From Orenia metallireducens (GTDB taxonomy: Bacteria > Bacillota > Halanaerobiia > Halobacteroidales > Halobacteroidaceae), in the NCBI RefSeq assembly GCF_001693735.1, contig NZ_LWDV01000009.1:294589-358588 (forward strand): DNA of 64,000 nucleotides, in the 5' to 3' direction. The notes beneath the pieces were generated by a model that was not told where the DNA came from, did no database searches, and saw only the letters and a program-made list of their open reading frames with translations. Both the position numbers and the translations under genes were made by a program. Of the stretch, positions 18,724 to 26,323 are shown in pieces. Numbering within the stretch: position 1 is the first letter of the stretch; each line of letters starts with the position of its first letter.

Positions 18724-19263
18724 TTAATATGATTCTATAAATTTATCAAGTATATCTTTAGCTTTGGCTACAACTCTAGGATGTGCACTTTTAGCACCTT
18801 TGAAATTTCTCTTCTTTTCATCTTTATAAATACCAAATCCATCCAAATCATAGGCTACCATCATTGATTTAGCTAAAGGTTGGTCAATTACTAGAAACCA
18901 TTCTCTAATTAAGGGATGTCTCTTAGGTAGATAAATAAATTCTATGTTAGGATGTGACTTTAAATTATCATCTTTTTCACCAAAGATATAGACTTTATCT
19001 ACATTATCGGCTATTTTTAGAAAACGGTCCCATATAGCACGTGCTCTAGAAATTTTTTGGAACCCAGCATAGACTGTTGCAGCTACCTTCTTTTTAAGTA
19101 CTACTTGTTCCATAATGTAACACATTCTCTCTAACTTAGGTATGTCAGATTCGAATTTTAAAGAAGTAGAACGTAACTTATTATCACTAACATCTCCTCG
19201 CAAATCTTCCACAGGTGATTCTAAATCAGAAAAAATATTTTGATATAAAGAAATTTTATCCAT
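18724..19263 (-). CDS. DICT sensory domain protein
   Basis: A 179-residue soluble protein. After ~45 residues it shows a DICT-like core: CYIMEQVVLKKKVAATVYAGFQKISRARAIW, VDKVYIFGE, EWFLVIDQPLAKSMMVAYDL. DICT domains occur with cyclic-dinucleotide, two-component and MerR/B12 photoreceptor systems and have been proposed to sense light or small ligands. It is the last gene of a probable three-gene minus-strand operon with the RibU-like transporter (31-bp gap) and the XRE/B12 regulator. The family call rests on recalled motifs. Confidence 0.65.
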   Translation of the reverse strand: MDKISLYQNIFSDLESPVEDLRGDVSDNKLRSTSLKFESDIPKLERMCYIMEQVVLKKKVAATVYAGFQKISRARAIWDRFLKIADNVDKVYIFGEKDDNLKSHPNIEFIYLPKRHPLIREWFLVIDQPLAKSMMVAYDLDGFGIYKDEKKRNFKGAKSAHPRVVAKAKDILDKFIESY

Positions 19264-19294
19264 CTTAAATCCCTCCTATGTTAATTAATAGTCT

Positions 19295-19876
19295 TTATTG
19301 GTTTTTAACATAATTTAAATCTAATTTCTTATTTAAAAGATAGGTTAAAGTAGTTAAAACACCTCCTTTAATAAGGTTAAAAGGAATAATAATAAAGATT
19401 AGATAGCTATTTAGATCTTTAATATATGGATTGACTTGTTGACTTAGTTTAATTATATTATCCAGTGAAATATTTAATATATTTTCATAGAGAGGTATAA
19501 TAATTATTAAATTTACTATTACTGCTGTGATTGTCATAACAAAGCTACCAATAATTAAAGATTTGAGAATAGAAAGATTATGATTATTATATAAATAACT
19601 ACTACTACCTACTAAACTAGCTCCAATAAGAAAGTTACTTAATTCTCCAATTCCTAGATTAGAGGAAATAAGTAGATGTAATAAGTTTTTTATTAAAATA
19701 ATACCTATAGCAATAATAGGATTGTAGATAAATCCAACAATTAAAGGTACAGTATCGCTAATATCTAACTTTAAGAAGAAAGGCATAAAGGGCAAATTAA
19801 TTTCAAAAAACATAATAAAAAAAGAAAGTACCCCAAAAATAGCTATATTAACGACTCTTTTAGTTTTAGATTCCAT
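19295..19876 (-). CDS. ECF transporter S component, RibU-like
   Basis: A 193-residue membrane protein with about six hydrophobic segments. KLDISDTVPLIVGFIYNP, then a LIKNLLHLL helix and GELSNFLIGASLVG, match the riboflavin-specific S components (RibU). S components bind vitamin and dock on the shared EcfT/EcfA energy module, which must be encoded elsewhere. No FMN riboswitch precedes it. Its place between a B12-type sensor and a DICT protein suggests that flavin supply is tied to that regulator. Riboflavin specificity is probable, not certain. Confidence 0.75.
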   Translation of the reverse strand: MESKTKRVVNIAIFGVLSFFIMFFEINLPFMPFFLKLDISDTVPLIVGFIYNPIIAIGIILIKNLLHLLISSNLGIGELSNFLIGASLVGSSSYLYNNHNLSILKSLIIGSFVMTITAVIVNLIIIIPLYENILNISLDNIIKLSQQVNPYIKDLNSYLIFIIIPFNLIKGGVLTTLTYLLNKKLDLNYVKNQ

Positions 19877-19917
19877 CTGTCACACCTCCTTTATCTAATT
19901 CAAATTAAATTTTTATT

Positions 19918-20817
19918 TTAAGTCTTATCATTTACTAAATCTTTAGCTATTTCAACAGCTGATTGTGCATTAGTAGCATAGGCATCTGCACCAGTCTTTT
20001 TCCATGAATTTTTATCGTACATAAAAGCTTGCCCACCAACTATAGTTTTTATTTCTTTAGCAGAACTTACTGCCTTGATTAAATTTGTAACTCCATTAAC
20101 ATTAAAGGGCAGTGTTGCTGAGATGATTAGGATATCAGCCTTTTTTTCTTCAATGTATTTAATAATACTATCAGTAGGAGTATTTATTCCTAAGTAATAA
20201 CTATTCCAACCTTCCATTTCAAAAAAATCAGCTACCATTCTCAATCCAAGATAATGAGACTCTCCAATTGATGTTACAGCGACAATAGAGTAATCTTTTT
20301 TTTGATTATTTTCTATATATGGATAGAGTTGATCTATGATTGATAGGGTAGCATGAGTAAAATAATGTTCATGAGCTACACTAATCTTATTTCTCTCCCA
20401 GAGTTTACCTACTTCATATAAAGCAGGTTCAAATACATGTAAGTAGATTTCTTTAATTGTTATTCCTTGTTTGATGACTCCTAATATTAATTGGCTTGCT
20501 TCTCTTTTCTTGCCTTTTAATAATAAATTAAAGTAATTTTTTCTTAACTTTATAAAGGTATCTTCTTTATTTTCTATATCAATAGTTGAATCAATATCTG
20601 AACTAATTTCTTTCATTTTAGTTCTACCTAATAAATAATCAAGGGATACATTAAAATAACCTGCAATTTGATTTAAAATCTCTTGTTTTGGAAATCTATT
20701 ATTTTGTTCATAGTTAGCTATGGTAGTTTGACTTAATCCTAATTCTTGAGCTAAGTCTATTTGCCGTAATCCTCTTTTTTTTCTTAATTTTTTTAATTTG
20801 GAAGCGAAATCACTCAA
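19918..20817 (-). CDS. XRE-type HTH regulator with CarH-like B12-binding domain
   Basis: A 299-residue regulator. Residues ~5-60 are an XRE/Cro helix-turn-helix (RQIDLAQELGLSQTTIANYE). Residues ~85-165 are a B12-capping four-helix bundle, and ~175-295 a Rossmann-type cobalamin domain. W140 and E150-H151 (W-x9-EH, in LWERNKISVAHEH) are the light-sensing signature of CarH, and ESHYLG (H188) is the cobalt-ligand motif. In CarH, adenosylcobalamin drives tetramer formation and repression, and light breaks it. Here the usual MerR head is replaced by an XRE head. The start is TTG 20817, seven bases after GGAGAG; an upstream extension to 20880 would cross the operator palindromes. Confidence 0.85.
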   Translation of the reverse strand: MSDFASKLKKLRKKRGLRQIDLAQELGLSQTTIANYEQNNRFPKQEILNQIAGYFNVSLDYLLGRTKMKEISSDIDSTIDIENKEDTFIKLRKNYFNLLLKGKKREASQLILGVIKQGITIKEIYLHVFEPALYEVGKLWERNKISVAHEHYFTHATLSIIDQLYPYIENNQKKDYSIVAVTSIGESHYLGLRMVADFFEMEGWNSYYLGINTPTDSIIKYIEEKKADILIISATLPFNVNGVTNLIKAVSSAKEIKTIVGGQAFMYDKNSWKKTGADAYATNAQSAVEIAKDLVNDKT

Positions 20818-20838
20818 TATTAACTCTCCTTTTATTAA

Positions 20839-20877
20839 TGTGTATACACAAATAATATCACAAAATGTGATATTATT
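20839..20877. promoter_or_regulatory. Two adjacent palindromic operators upstream of the B12 regulator
   Basis: TGTGTATACACA (20839-20850) is a perfect 12-bp palindrome. It directly abuts AATAATATCAC-aaaat-GTGATATTATT (20851-20877), a perfect 11-bp inverted repeat with a 5-base spacer. They lie 22-60 bases before the TTG start of the XRE/B12 gene. This is where an autoregulator would bind. Operator function is inferred. Confidence 0.7.
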
Positions 20878-21008
20878 CAAATGATAGTTTTATTTTATCT
20901 TTAATATGAGGAGAAGATATTATTTAAATTTAAATAATACCACAAAACGAAATAAAAGATAGGGGTATATATTTTACTATATGAGATTTAGAAATAATTC
21001 TATATTAT

Positions 21009-21150
21009 GGCGAAGTGGTCTGTCGAGCCTGTTCAGGAGGAAGTTAAAAGAAAAGAGGGTTGGGGGAAAGAGAATGAAGGAAACAATGGGCTTTGCTTTT
21101 AGGAATTGTGATAGCAGGTGGTTGTGCTGCTATGACTATCCCTTTTTTTA
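21009..21150 (+). ncRNA. Internally deleted copy of the structured RNA
   Basis: Bases 21009-21093 match 18211-18300 (GGCGAAGTG, GAGCCTGTTCAGGA, GGGGGAAAG, GGAAACAATGGG). Bases 21094-21145 then match the 3' hairpin at 18489-18535, including ATAGCAGGTG and GTGCTGCTATGACTATCCC, here followed by seven T residues. The ~190 bases between these blocks and the 5' third are absent. It is a relic or minimal paralogue and shows that the 3' hairpin and the central block are separable units. Confidence 0.75.
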
Positions 21151-21411
21151 GTTTCAAGAATATTTTAGAGGTATAAAATAGATTATCTAAAACATAAATG
21201 AAATAAAGATAAATTTTATAATTTAATCCAAGTTATTAAGAGTTCAGAAATGATAACTATTAAATATGTTTGTAATTTAAGCATGTATACAAAAAAGTGA
21301 TTAGCTCAGAGTATATTAAAAGTTTTTAAGCTAATATTGTTATATTCTTCAAATAATTTAAGAGGGGAAAATTTTATGAATGAAAAATTTAAATCTTATT
21401 TTAGTAACAAA

Positions 21412-22875
21412 ATCACCACTTTATAAGTTTGACTAAGCAACTTTATCTTTTTCTAAAAAATAATTAACAGCCTTTTGAATCTTAGAATAAATTTTGCTAC
21501 TTTCGAGTGAAGATACGAAACTATCAAAAATTAATTCCTTAGTAAGTCTATCAGCTATAGTTCTTTTTATTACTTGAGGACTTTTAAATTTATATTGCTC
21601 AAATTTTAGGTCTATAAATGGTAGTACTGAAACAAAAGTATAAGTAATGGCGAGTAAATTAACATACCTTTCTATAGCTTTTTTATTTCTTACCATATAG
21701 TTGCCAAAAGACCAGAAAAATTTATGCTGATAAAAGATAACTTCTATATTCCATCTAATATTATAAGCACAAAGTGGTACTTGCTTAAAATCAGTATTAT
21801 CATATTTGGTTTTTTCGACATCGTGATTTTTAAAAATATTAATCTCATCTGGAGTAATAGTACAAATAAATAACCTTGTAGAAGAAAATTTATCAATATC
21901 TTTAGTTGTAACTGTAATATATACTGGAACTTTAAAGAGTCTAGTCATCACCTTTCGAGTAGAAATGAAATATTTATTAGCCTTTTCATAAGAAAAGGCA
22001 TGAATATCTAATTTGTCACCTCTAAGTCTAGGTCTACCACGCTTTCCATTATGTTTAGGTGGCAAATCAAAAATTGCAGTATCTTTTCTTACTGCACCTA
22101 TTAAATCTAAGTTATCGTAAGAACTAACAGTATTAAGAACAGAACCTTTAGTGTACCAACTGTCACATAAAAGGATAACTTGGTATGATTCCAACAAATT
22201 CATTACAGTATCTATTAATTTTGAGGCTAATTCAAGTTTACTCTTACTTTTATCATAGAGTTTATAGCCTATTGGCAAACTTAAATATCTAATTTGCCCC
22301 TTATGTTTTAAAGGAATATTAATAACTAGAGATACAAAACAATGTCCTTTTAGATAAGAACTTCCTGTTCTACTGGTATGGTCGAAAATCCTATAATAAC
22401 AGTCAAATTTATTACCATACTTTGCTTGTAAAGTATCATCTATACTTAGGAATATTGTTGTATCCCGTTGGGATACATTAATTAAGTTAAGTACTATTCG
22501 TAAAGTACAAAGCATTAACTTTTCTATAGAGAAATTAGTATAAGATAAAAAGTAGTAAAAAGAATTTAAAGCCTTATTGCTATACTTACTAATGAAATTA
22601 TCATATAAAAAATTTATAGATCTTATTTCTTCCATAGAAATTATAGCCAATACTAGCCAATGAAATATTTGAAAACTTGGTTTTGTGAAAATAGAACGAT
22701 ATTTTAATAAATATTGTTTTAATGTTTGGTTTATTGAATTATTGGGAATATTAATCATAGTCAGGCACCTCCTAGGTGTATTTTTCTCTGATATGATTAT
22801 TATTCCTAGGATTAAGGTGTCTGATTTTGTTATTTTTAGGTAACTTGTTTATCTAATTTCTTGTAAAGTGGTGTT
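21412..22875 (-). mobile_element. IS element, complete copy (IS4/IS701-like)
   Basis: About 1.46 kb, bounded by imperfect inverted repeats CACCACTTTATAAG (from 21414) and CTTGTAAAGTGGTG (to 22873). It carries one intact transposase. A target duplication could not be fixed with confidence. It lies between the RNA relic and the miaB promoter, inside the right end of the island. The part 22127-22875 appears identical to window bases 1-749. Confidence 0.88.
21433..22758 (-). CDS. DDE transposase (IS4/IS701-like)
   Basis: A 441-residue transposase, intact. It shows SIDDTLQAKYG with the first catalytic Asp, SRTGSSYLKGHCF, LLCDSWYTKGSVL with the second Asp, and IRWNIEVIFYQHKFF with the catalytic Glu. 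This arrangement fits the DDE_5/IS701-like branch of the IS4 superfamily. GGAGG at 22763-22767 (complement) precedes the ATG at 22758. Confidence 0.9.
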   Translation of the reverse strand: MINIPNNSINQTLKQYLLKYRSIFTKPSFQIFHWLVLAIISMEEIRSINFLYDNFISKYSNKALNSFYYFLSYTNFSIEKLMLCTLRIVLNLINVSQRDTTIFLSIDDTLQAKYGNKFDCYYRIFDHTSRTGSSYLKGHCFVSLVINIPLKHKGQIRYLSLPIGYKLYDKSKSKLELASKLIDTVMNLLESYQVILLCDSWYTKGSVLNTVSSYDNLDLIGAVRKDTAIFDLPPKHNGKRGRPRLRGDKLDIHAFSYEKANKYFISTRKVMTRLFKVPVYITVTTKDIDKFSSTRLFICTITPDEINIFKNHDVEKTKYDNTDFKQVPLCAYNIRWNIEVIFYQHKFFWSFGNYMVRNKKAIERYVNLLAITYTFVSVLPFIDLKFEQYKFKSPQVIKRTIADRLTKELIFDSFVSSLESSKIYSKIQKAVNYFLEKDKVA

Positions 22876-22932
22876 GATTATTTTTAAAATCACTTTTAAT
22901 TTAGATGAAAAATTTCATATAATAAATAATAG

Positions 22933-23061
22933 CTTTTTTCTATTTATCACTTTTAAATCAATCTGTTTATGTTATAATATATAATGTTATAGTTTAGAAA
23001 TTGAGATGTATTATCAAAAGGAGGAAATAAATATGGCAGAGGATAAGAGATATTTAATCCA
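22933..23061 (+). repeat. miaB promoter/5' end, right copy of the island-flanking repeat
   Basis: This is the functional counterpart of 12953-13082. It includes TATAAT-like hexamers around 22972-22982, AAGGAGG at 23018-23024 and the first ten miaB codons. The pair brackets ~9.9 kb containing phage genes. If the island integrated within miaB, this 5' end would be the element-borne copy that restored the gene (attR-like). Confidence 0.75.
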
Positions 23062-24361
23062 AACCTATGGTTGCCAGATGAATGAGCACGATTCAGAAAA
23101 ACTGGCAGGGGTATTAGAGTGTGAAGGGTATCGTCCAACTGAAGAGTTAACAGAAGCTGACATTATCATTTTAAATACATGCTGTGTACGTGAGAATGCC
23201 GAATTGAAGGTCTATGGTAAAGTAGGACAACTTAAGAGATTAAAGGAAAAGAATCCTGATTTAATTATTGGAATCTGTGGATGTATGATGCAACAAGAAG
23301 ATGTAGTTAATGAGATTAAGACAAAATATCGCCATGTAGATATAGTTTTTGGTACTCATAATATACACCACTTCCCTGAGTTATTGAAGCAAGCTAAAGA
23401 GCAGAAGAATCCATTAGTACAGGTCTGGGATGAGAATACAGAGTTGATTCCAGATATGCCAGTACAACGGACTGATGACCACAGAGCCTGGGTTACTACT
23501 ATCTATGGATGCAATAACTTCTGTACGTATTGTATCGTTCCTTATGTAAGGGGAAGAGAGAAGAGCCGTCCAATTGAAGATATAGTTAGAGAGGTAGAAG
23601 AGCTATCTGCTGATGGGGTTAAGGAGGTTACTTTATTAGGTCAGAATGTAAACTCTTATGGTAATGATTTTGAAAATAAGACTGATTTTGCCGATTTATT
23701 AACAGCCCTTAATGAAGTTGAGGGTCTAGCTAGAATTAGATTTATGACCTCCCATCCAAAAGACTGTAGCGATAGATTAATTGAAGCTGTAGCTAAGTTG
23801 GAGAAGGTCTGTGATCACTTCCACTTACCAGTACAAGCTGGAAGCAATAAAGTACTTAAAGCTATGAATAGAAATTACACTCGTGAAGAATATATGGATT
23901 TAATTGAGCGGGTTAGAGCCAAAAATCCTAATGCGGCTATCAGTACTGATGTAATTGTTGGCTTCCCAGGTGAAAGTGAAGAGGATTTCCAGGATACCTT
24001 AGATTTATTTGAAAAAGTAGAGTATGATATGGCATATAGTTTTATGTACTCTAAGAGAACAGGTACTCCCGCTGCTAAGATGGAAGAGCAGGTTCCAGAT
24101 GATATCAAAAATGATAGATTACAAAGATTGATTGATTTACAGACTAAAATCAGTATGACTAAGAATCAACCATATCTCAATCAAACAGTAGAGGTATTGG
24201 TTGAGGGAGAGAGCAAGAATAACCCTGATACTTTAACAGGTAGAACTACTAGTAATAAGATAGTTATATTTGAGGGTGACAAGAATTTGACAGGGCAACT
24301 AGTTAATGTTAAAATAGACAAGGTACAGAGCTGGACTTTATATGGAACAATAGTCGATTAA
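23033..24361 (+). CDS. miaB: tRNA i6A37 methylthiotransferase
   Basis: MiaB adds a 2-methylthio group to N6-isopentenyladenosine at tRNA position 37, acting after MiaA, which is encoded 8 kb downstream. The 442 residues contain the N-terminal cluster cysteines C14, C50 and C84, the radical-SAM triad C160-x3-C164-x2-C167 (GCNNFCTYC), and a C-terminal TRAM domain. ATG 23033 follows AAGGAGG; an upstream in-frame start at 23006 has none. The promoter region is the right copy of the island-flanking repeat. Confidence 0.97.
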   Translation: MAEDKRYLIQTYGCQMNEHDSEKLAGVLECEGYRPTEELTEADIIILNTCCVRENAELKVYGKVGQLKRLKEKNPDLIIGICGCMMQQEDVVNEIKTKYRHVDIVFGTHNIHHFPELLKQAKEQKNPLVQVWDENTELIPDMPVQRTDDHRAWVTTIYGCNNFCTYCIVPYVRGREKSRPIEDIVREVEELSADGVKEVTLLGQNVNSYGNDFENKTDFADLLTALNEVEGLARIRFMTSHPKDCSDRLIEAVAKLEKVCDHFHLPVQAGSNKVLKAMNRNYTREEYMDLIERVRAKNPNAAISTDVIVGFPGESEEDFQDTLDLFEKVEYDMAYSFMYSKRTGTPAAKMEEQVPDDIKNDRLQRLIDLQTKISMTKNQPYLNQTVEVLVEGESKNNPDTLTGRTTSNKIVIFEGDKNLTGQLVNVKIDKVQSWTLYGTIVD

Positions 24362-24399
24362 GGCTCTGTGGCAAATAATCAAAAGGGATGTGTAGTTTT

Positions 24400-24777
24400 A
24401 TGTCAATTATGAAGAAAGCTAAAGATTTAGGAGATGCGATTGTAGAATCTACTGAATATAAGGAATTATTGGTAGCTCAAGACACTATGCAAGCTAATGA
24501 AGAAGCTCAAGGAATCTTACAAGAGTTTCAACAAAAGCAACAAATGGTACAGATGATGACTATGAATGGTCAAGAAGCAACTGATGAAGTAAGAGAAGAG
24601 TTAACAGCACTACAAACTAAAATGCAAGAGAATGAAGATATCAAGAACTTTATGGATGCTCAAAATAAATTTAATCAAGTAATGCAGACTGTTAATCAAG
24701 TTATCTCTGCAGCTTTAGCTGGAGAAGAAGGCGGTTGTGGTTCTCATGCTGGTGGATGCAGTGGCGGTTGTTGTTAA
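24400..24777 (+). CDS. YlbF/RicF-like protein with cysteine-rich tail
   Basis: A 125-residue helical protein of the YlbF/YmcA family (STEYKELLVAQDTMQANEEAQ, then FMDAQNKFNQVMQTVNQVI). In Bacillus, relatives form the Ric complex that affects mRNA processing, sporulation and competence and binds iron-sulfur clusters. The tail GGCGSHAGGCSGGCC has four cysteines and a histidine and may hold such a cluster. It follows miaB by 38 bases and ends at a terminator. ATG 24400 is preferred to 24388 for spacing from AAAAGGG. Confidence 0.85.
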   Translation: MSIMKKAKDLGDAIVESTEYKELLVAQDTMQANEEAQGILQEFQQKQQMVQMMTMNGQEATDEVREELTALQTKMQENEDIKNFMDAQNKFNQVMQTVNQVISAALAGEEGGCGSHAGGCSGGCC

Positions 24778-24793
24778 TAATTATAAATTTGAT

Positions 24794-24827
24794 AAAACTC
24801 TAGACATTTAAATGTCTAGAGTTTTTT
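24794..24827 (+). terminator. Terminator after the ylbF-like gene
   Basis: AAAACTCTAGACAT pairs perfectly with ATGTCTAGAGTTTT around TTAA and is followed by T residues. Confidence 0.92.
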
Positions 24828-25021
24828 ATATCTAAGTATTAATATGTTGAGAATATAGAACTGATTTCTTTAATTATAAATCTAATAATTATAAAATTTA
24901 CTAATTCAGAGCAATTTAAATATAGTTAAGTAATATAGGGCTATGGTCAATAAAGATGGTTTATTAATCCCTAGTTACCAGTTACTTACTACTTATCACT
25001 ATTATAAGGTAGGAGATTATC

Positions 25022-25915
25022 TTGCAGATTATTATTAAGATCTTTACAATGTTTCTTTTGACTATCAGTCTGATGCGTTTAATGGGTAAGTCTAGTATAG
25101 TACAATTAACTCCTTATGATTTGGTAGCTATTATCATCTTAGGGACAGTGGTAGCAGAGCCTTTAATCAGTACAGAGTTTCTACCAACAATCATTAGAGC
25201 AGTTGCTTTGGTTCTATTTTATATTATTTTTGCCAAGTTATCCCTGAATCAAATAATGAATAGATTCTTATTAGGTGAGCCAAGTATCTTGATTAAGGAT
25301 GGTCAGATTATAGAGGAGAATTTAGAGAAGGAGCACCTTTCTTTGTTGCAACTTCTATCTATTTTGAGAACAGAGGGATATTCCAAGTTGACAGAGATAG
25401 ATTTTGCTGTACTTGAACCAACAGGGTCTGTAAGTGTGATTCCGATACCATCAGCTCGCCCTGTTACCTTGGCTGATTTAGATATTGAGCGGGAGTATGA
25501 AGGGATTCCAATGGCAGTGATTATTGATGGGATTATTCAAAAGAGGAATCTAAAGCTTGTTAATAGAAGTGAAGAGTGGTTATTAGAGAAGTTAAAGAAG
25601 AGAGGGATTGACAATACCAAAGATATATTTTATGCTTTTGTTGAAGATAAGAGTGATAGGTTATATTTGAGTTTGAGAGATTCGGCTAATCTTAAGCAGA
25701 GAGAGGAAGTAAAAATAAAAAATAAAGAAGAAGTGGATAATTTTAAAATCTCAGAAGAAGATCAAGAGATATACTTAATCAAGGATGGGGAACTACAATT
25801 AAAAGAGTTAGCTAATATGGGGATAGATAAGTCAGAGCTTTTAAATTGTTTAGGAGTAAAGCATTTTGATAGCATTGAGGAGGTCAAGATTAAACAGAAA
25901 TTAGAGAATGACTAA
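25022..25915 (+). CDS. DUF421 (YetF-like) membrane protein
   Basis: A 297-residue protein. Three hydrophobic helices occupy residues 1-75 (MRLMGKSSIVQLTPYDLVAIIILG, RFLLGEPSILIKDG), followed by the DUF421 soluble domain (LLSILRTEGYSKLTEIDFAVLEPTGSVSV) and a charged extension. Bacillus relatives affect spore lipid or membrane assembly, but the activity is undefined. TTG 25022 follows GGTAGGAG. The TPYDLV and ILRTEGY landmarks make the family secure. Confidence 0.9.
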   Translation: MQIIIKIFTMFLLTISLMRLMGKSSIVQLTPYDLVAIIILGTVVAEPLISTEFLPTIIRAVALVLFYIIFAKLSLNQIMNRFLLGEPSILIKDGQIIEENLEKEHLSLLQLLSILRTEGYSKLTEIDFAVLEPTGSVSVIPIPSARPVTLADLDIEREYEGIPMAVIIDGIIQKRNLKLVNRSEEWLLEKLKKRGIDNTKDIFYAFVEDKSDRLYLSLRDSANLKQREEVKIKNKEEVDNFKISEEDQEIYLIKDGELQLKELANMGIDKSELLNCLGVKHFDSIEEVKIKQKLEND

Positions 25916-26008
25916 TAAAATCAAAAATATTTTCAATATTAGTAATTTTAAAGGTGAATTAGAGTAAACTTATTAGTAACAGATAATTTGAGGGGGTCTA
26001 ATTAAATC

Positions 26009-26140
26009 ATGACACATTGTAAAGCGTGTGGAGATGAATTGGTTAATGTCTACTTTGGTGATGATGGACGCTCAAAAAATGTACAACATAAGAGATGTTT
26101 AAATTGTAATGATGTAATTGTAACTAAAGAGGAGAGCTAA
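26009..26140 (+). CDS. Small zinc-ribbon protein
   Basis: A 43-residue protein with two knuckles, CKAC near the N-terminus and CLNC near residue 33, spaced as in a rubredoxin-like or treble-clef zinc ribbon. AGGGGG lies about ten bases before the ATG. A terminator overlaps the stop codon. No partner is indicated; such proteins often regulate or scaffold. Confidence 0.6.
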   Translation: MTHCKACGDELVNVYFGDDGRSKNVQHKRCLNCNDVIVTKEES

Positions 26141-26165
26141 AGAGTAGCCAATTTGGCTACTCTTT
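26139..26165 (+). terminator. Terminator of the zinc-ribbon gene
   Basis: AAAGAGTAGCCA pairs with TGGCTACTCTTT around a 2-3 base loop. Confidence 0.82.
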
Positions 26166-26323
26166 ATTATTTCAAGATAGAATTAATTGATGATATATCG
26201 TCTAAAGCTAAATAGAACTTTGGACCATACTTTATTATAAGCTTACTTTATGTTATAATAATAATTTGTAGATAACGACATTAACTTTAATAATATAGAT
26301 AAGTTTTAGGAGGTATTATATAT

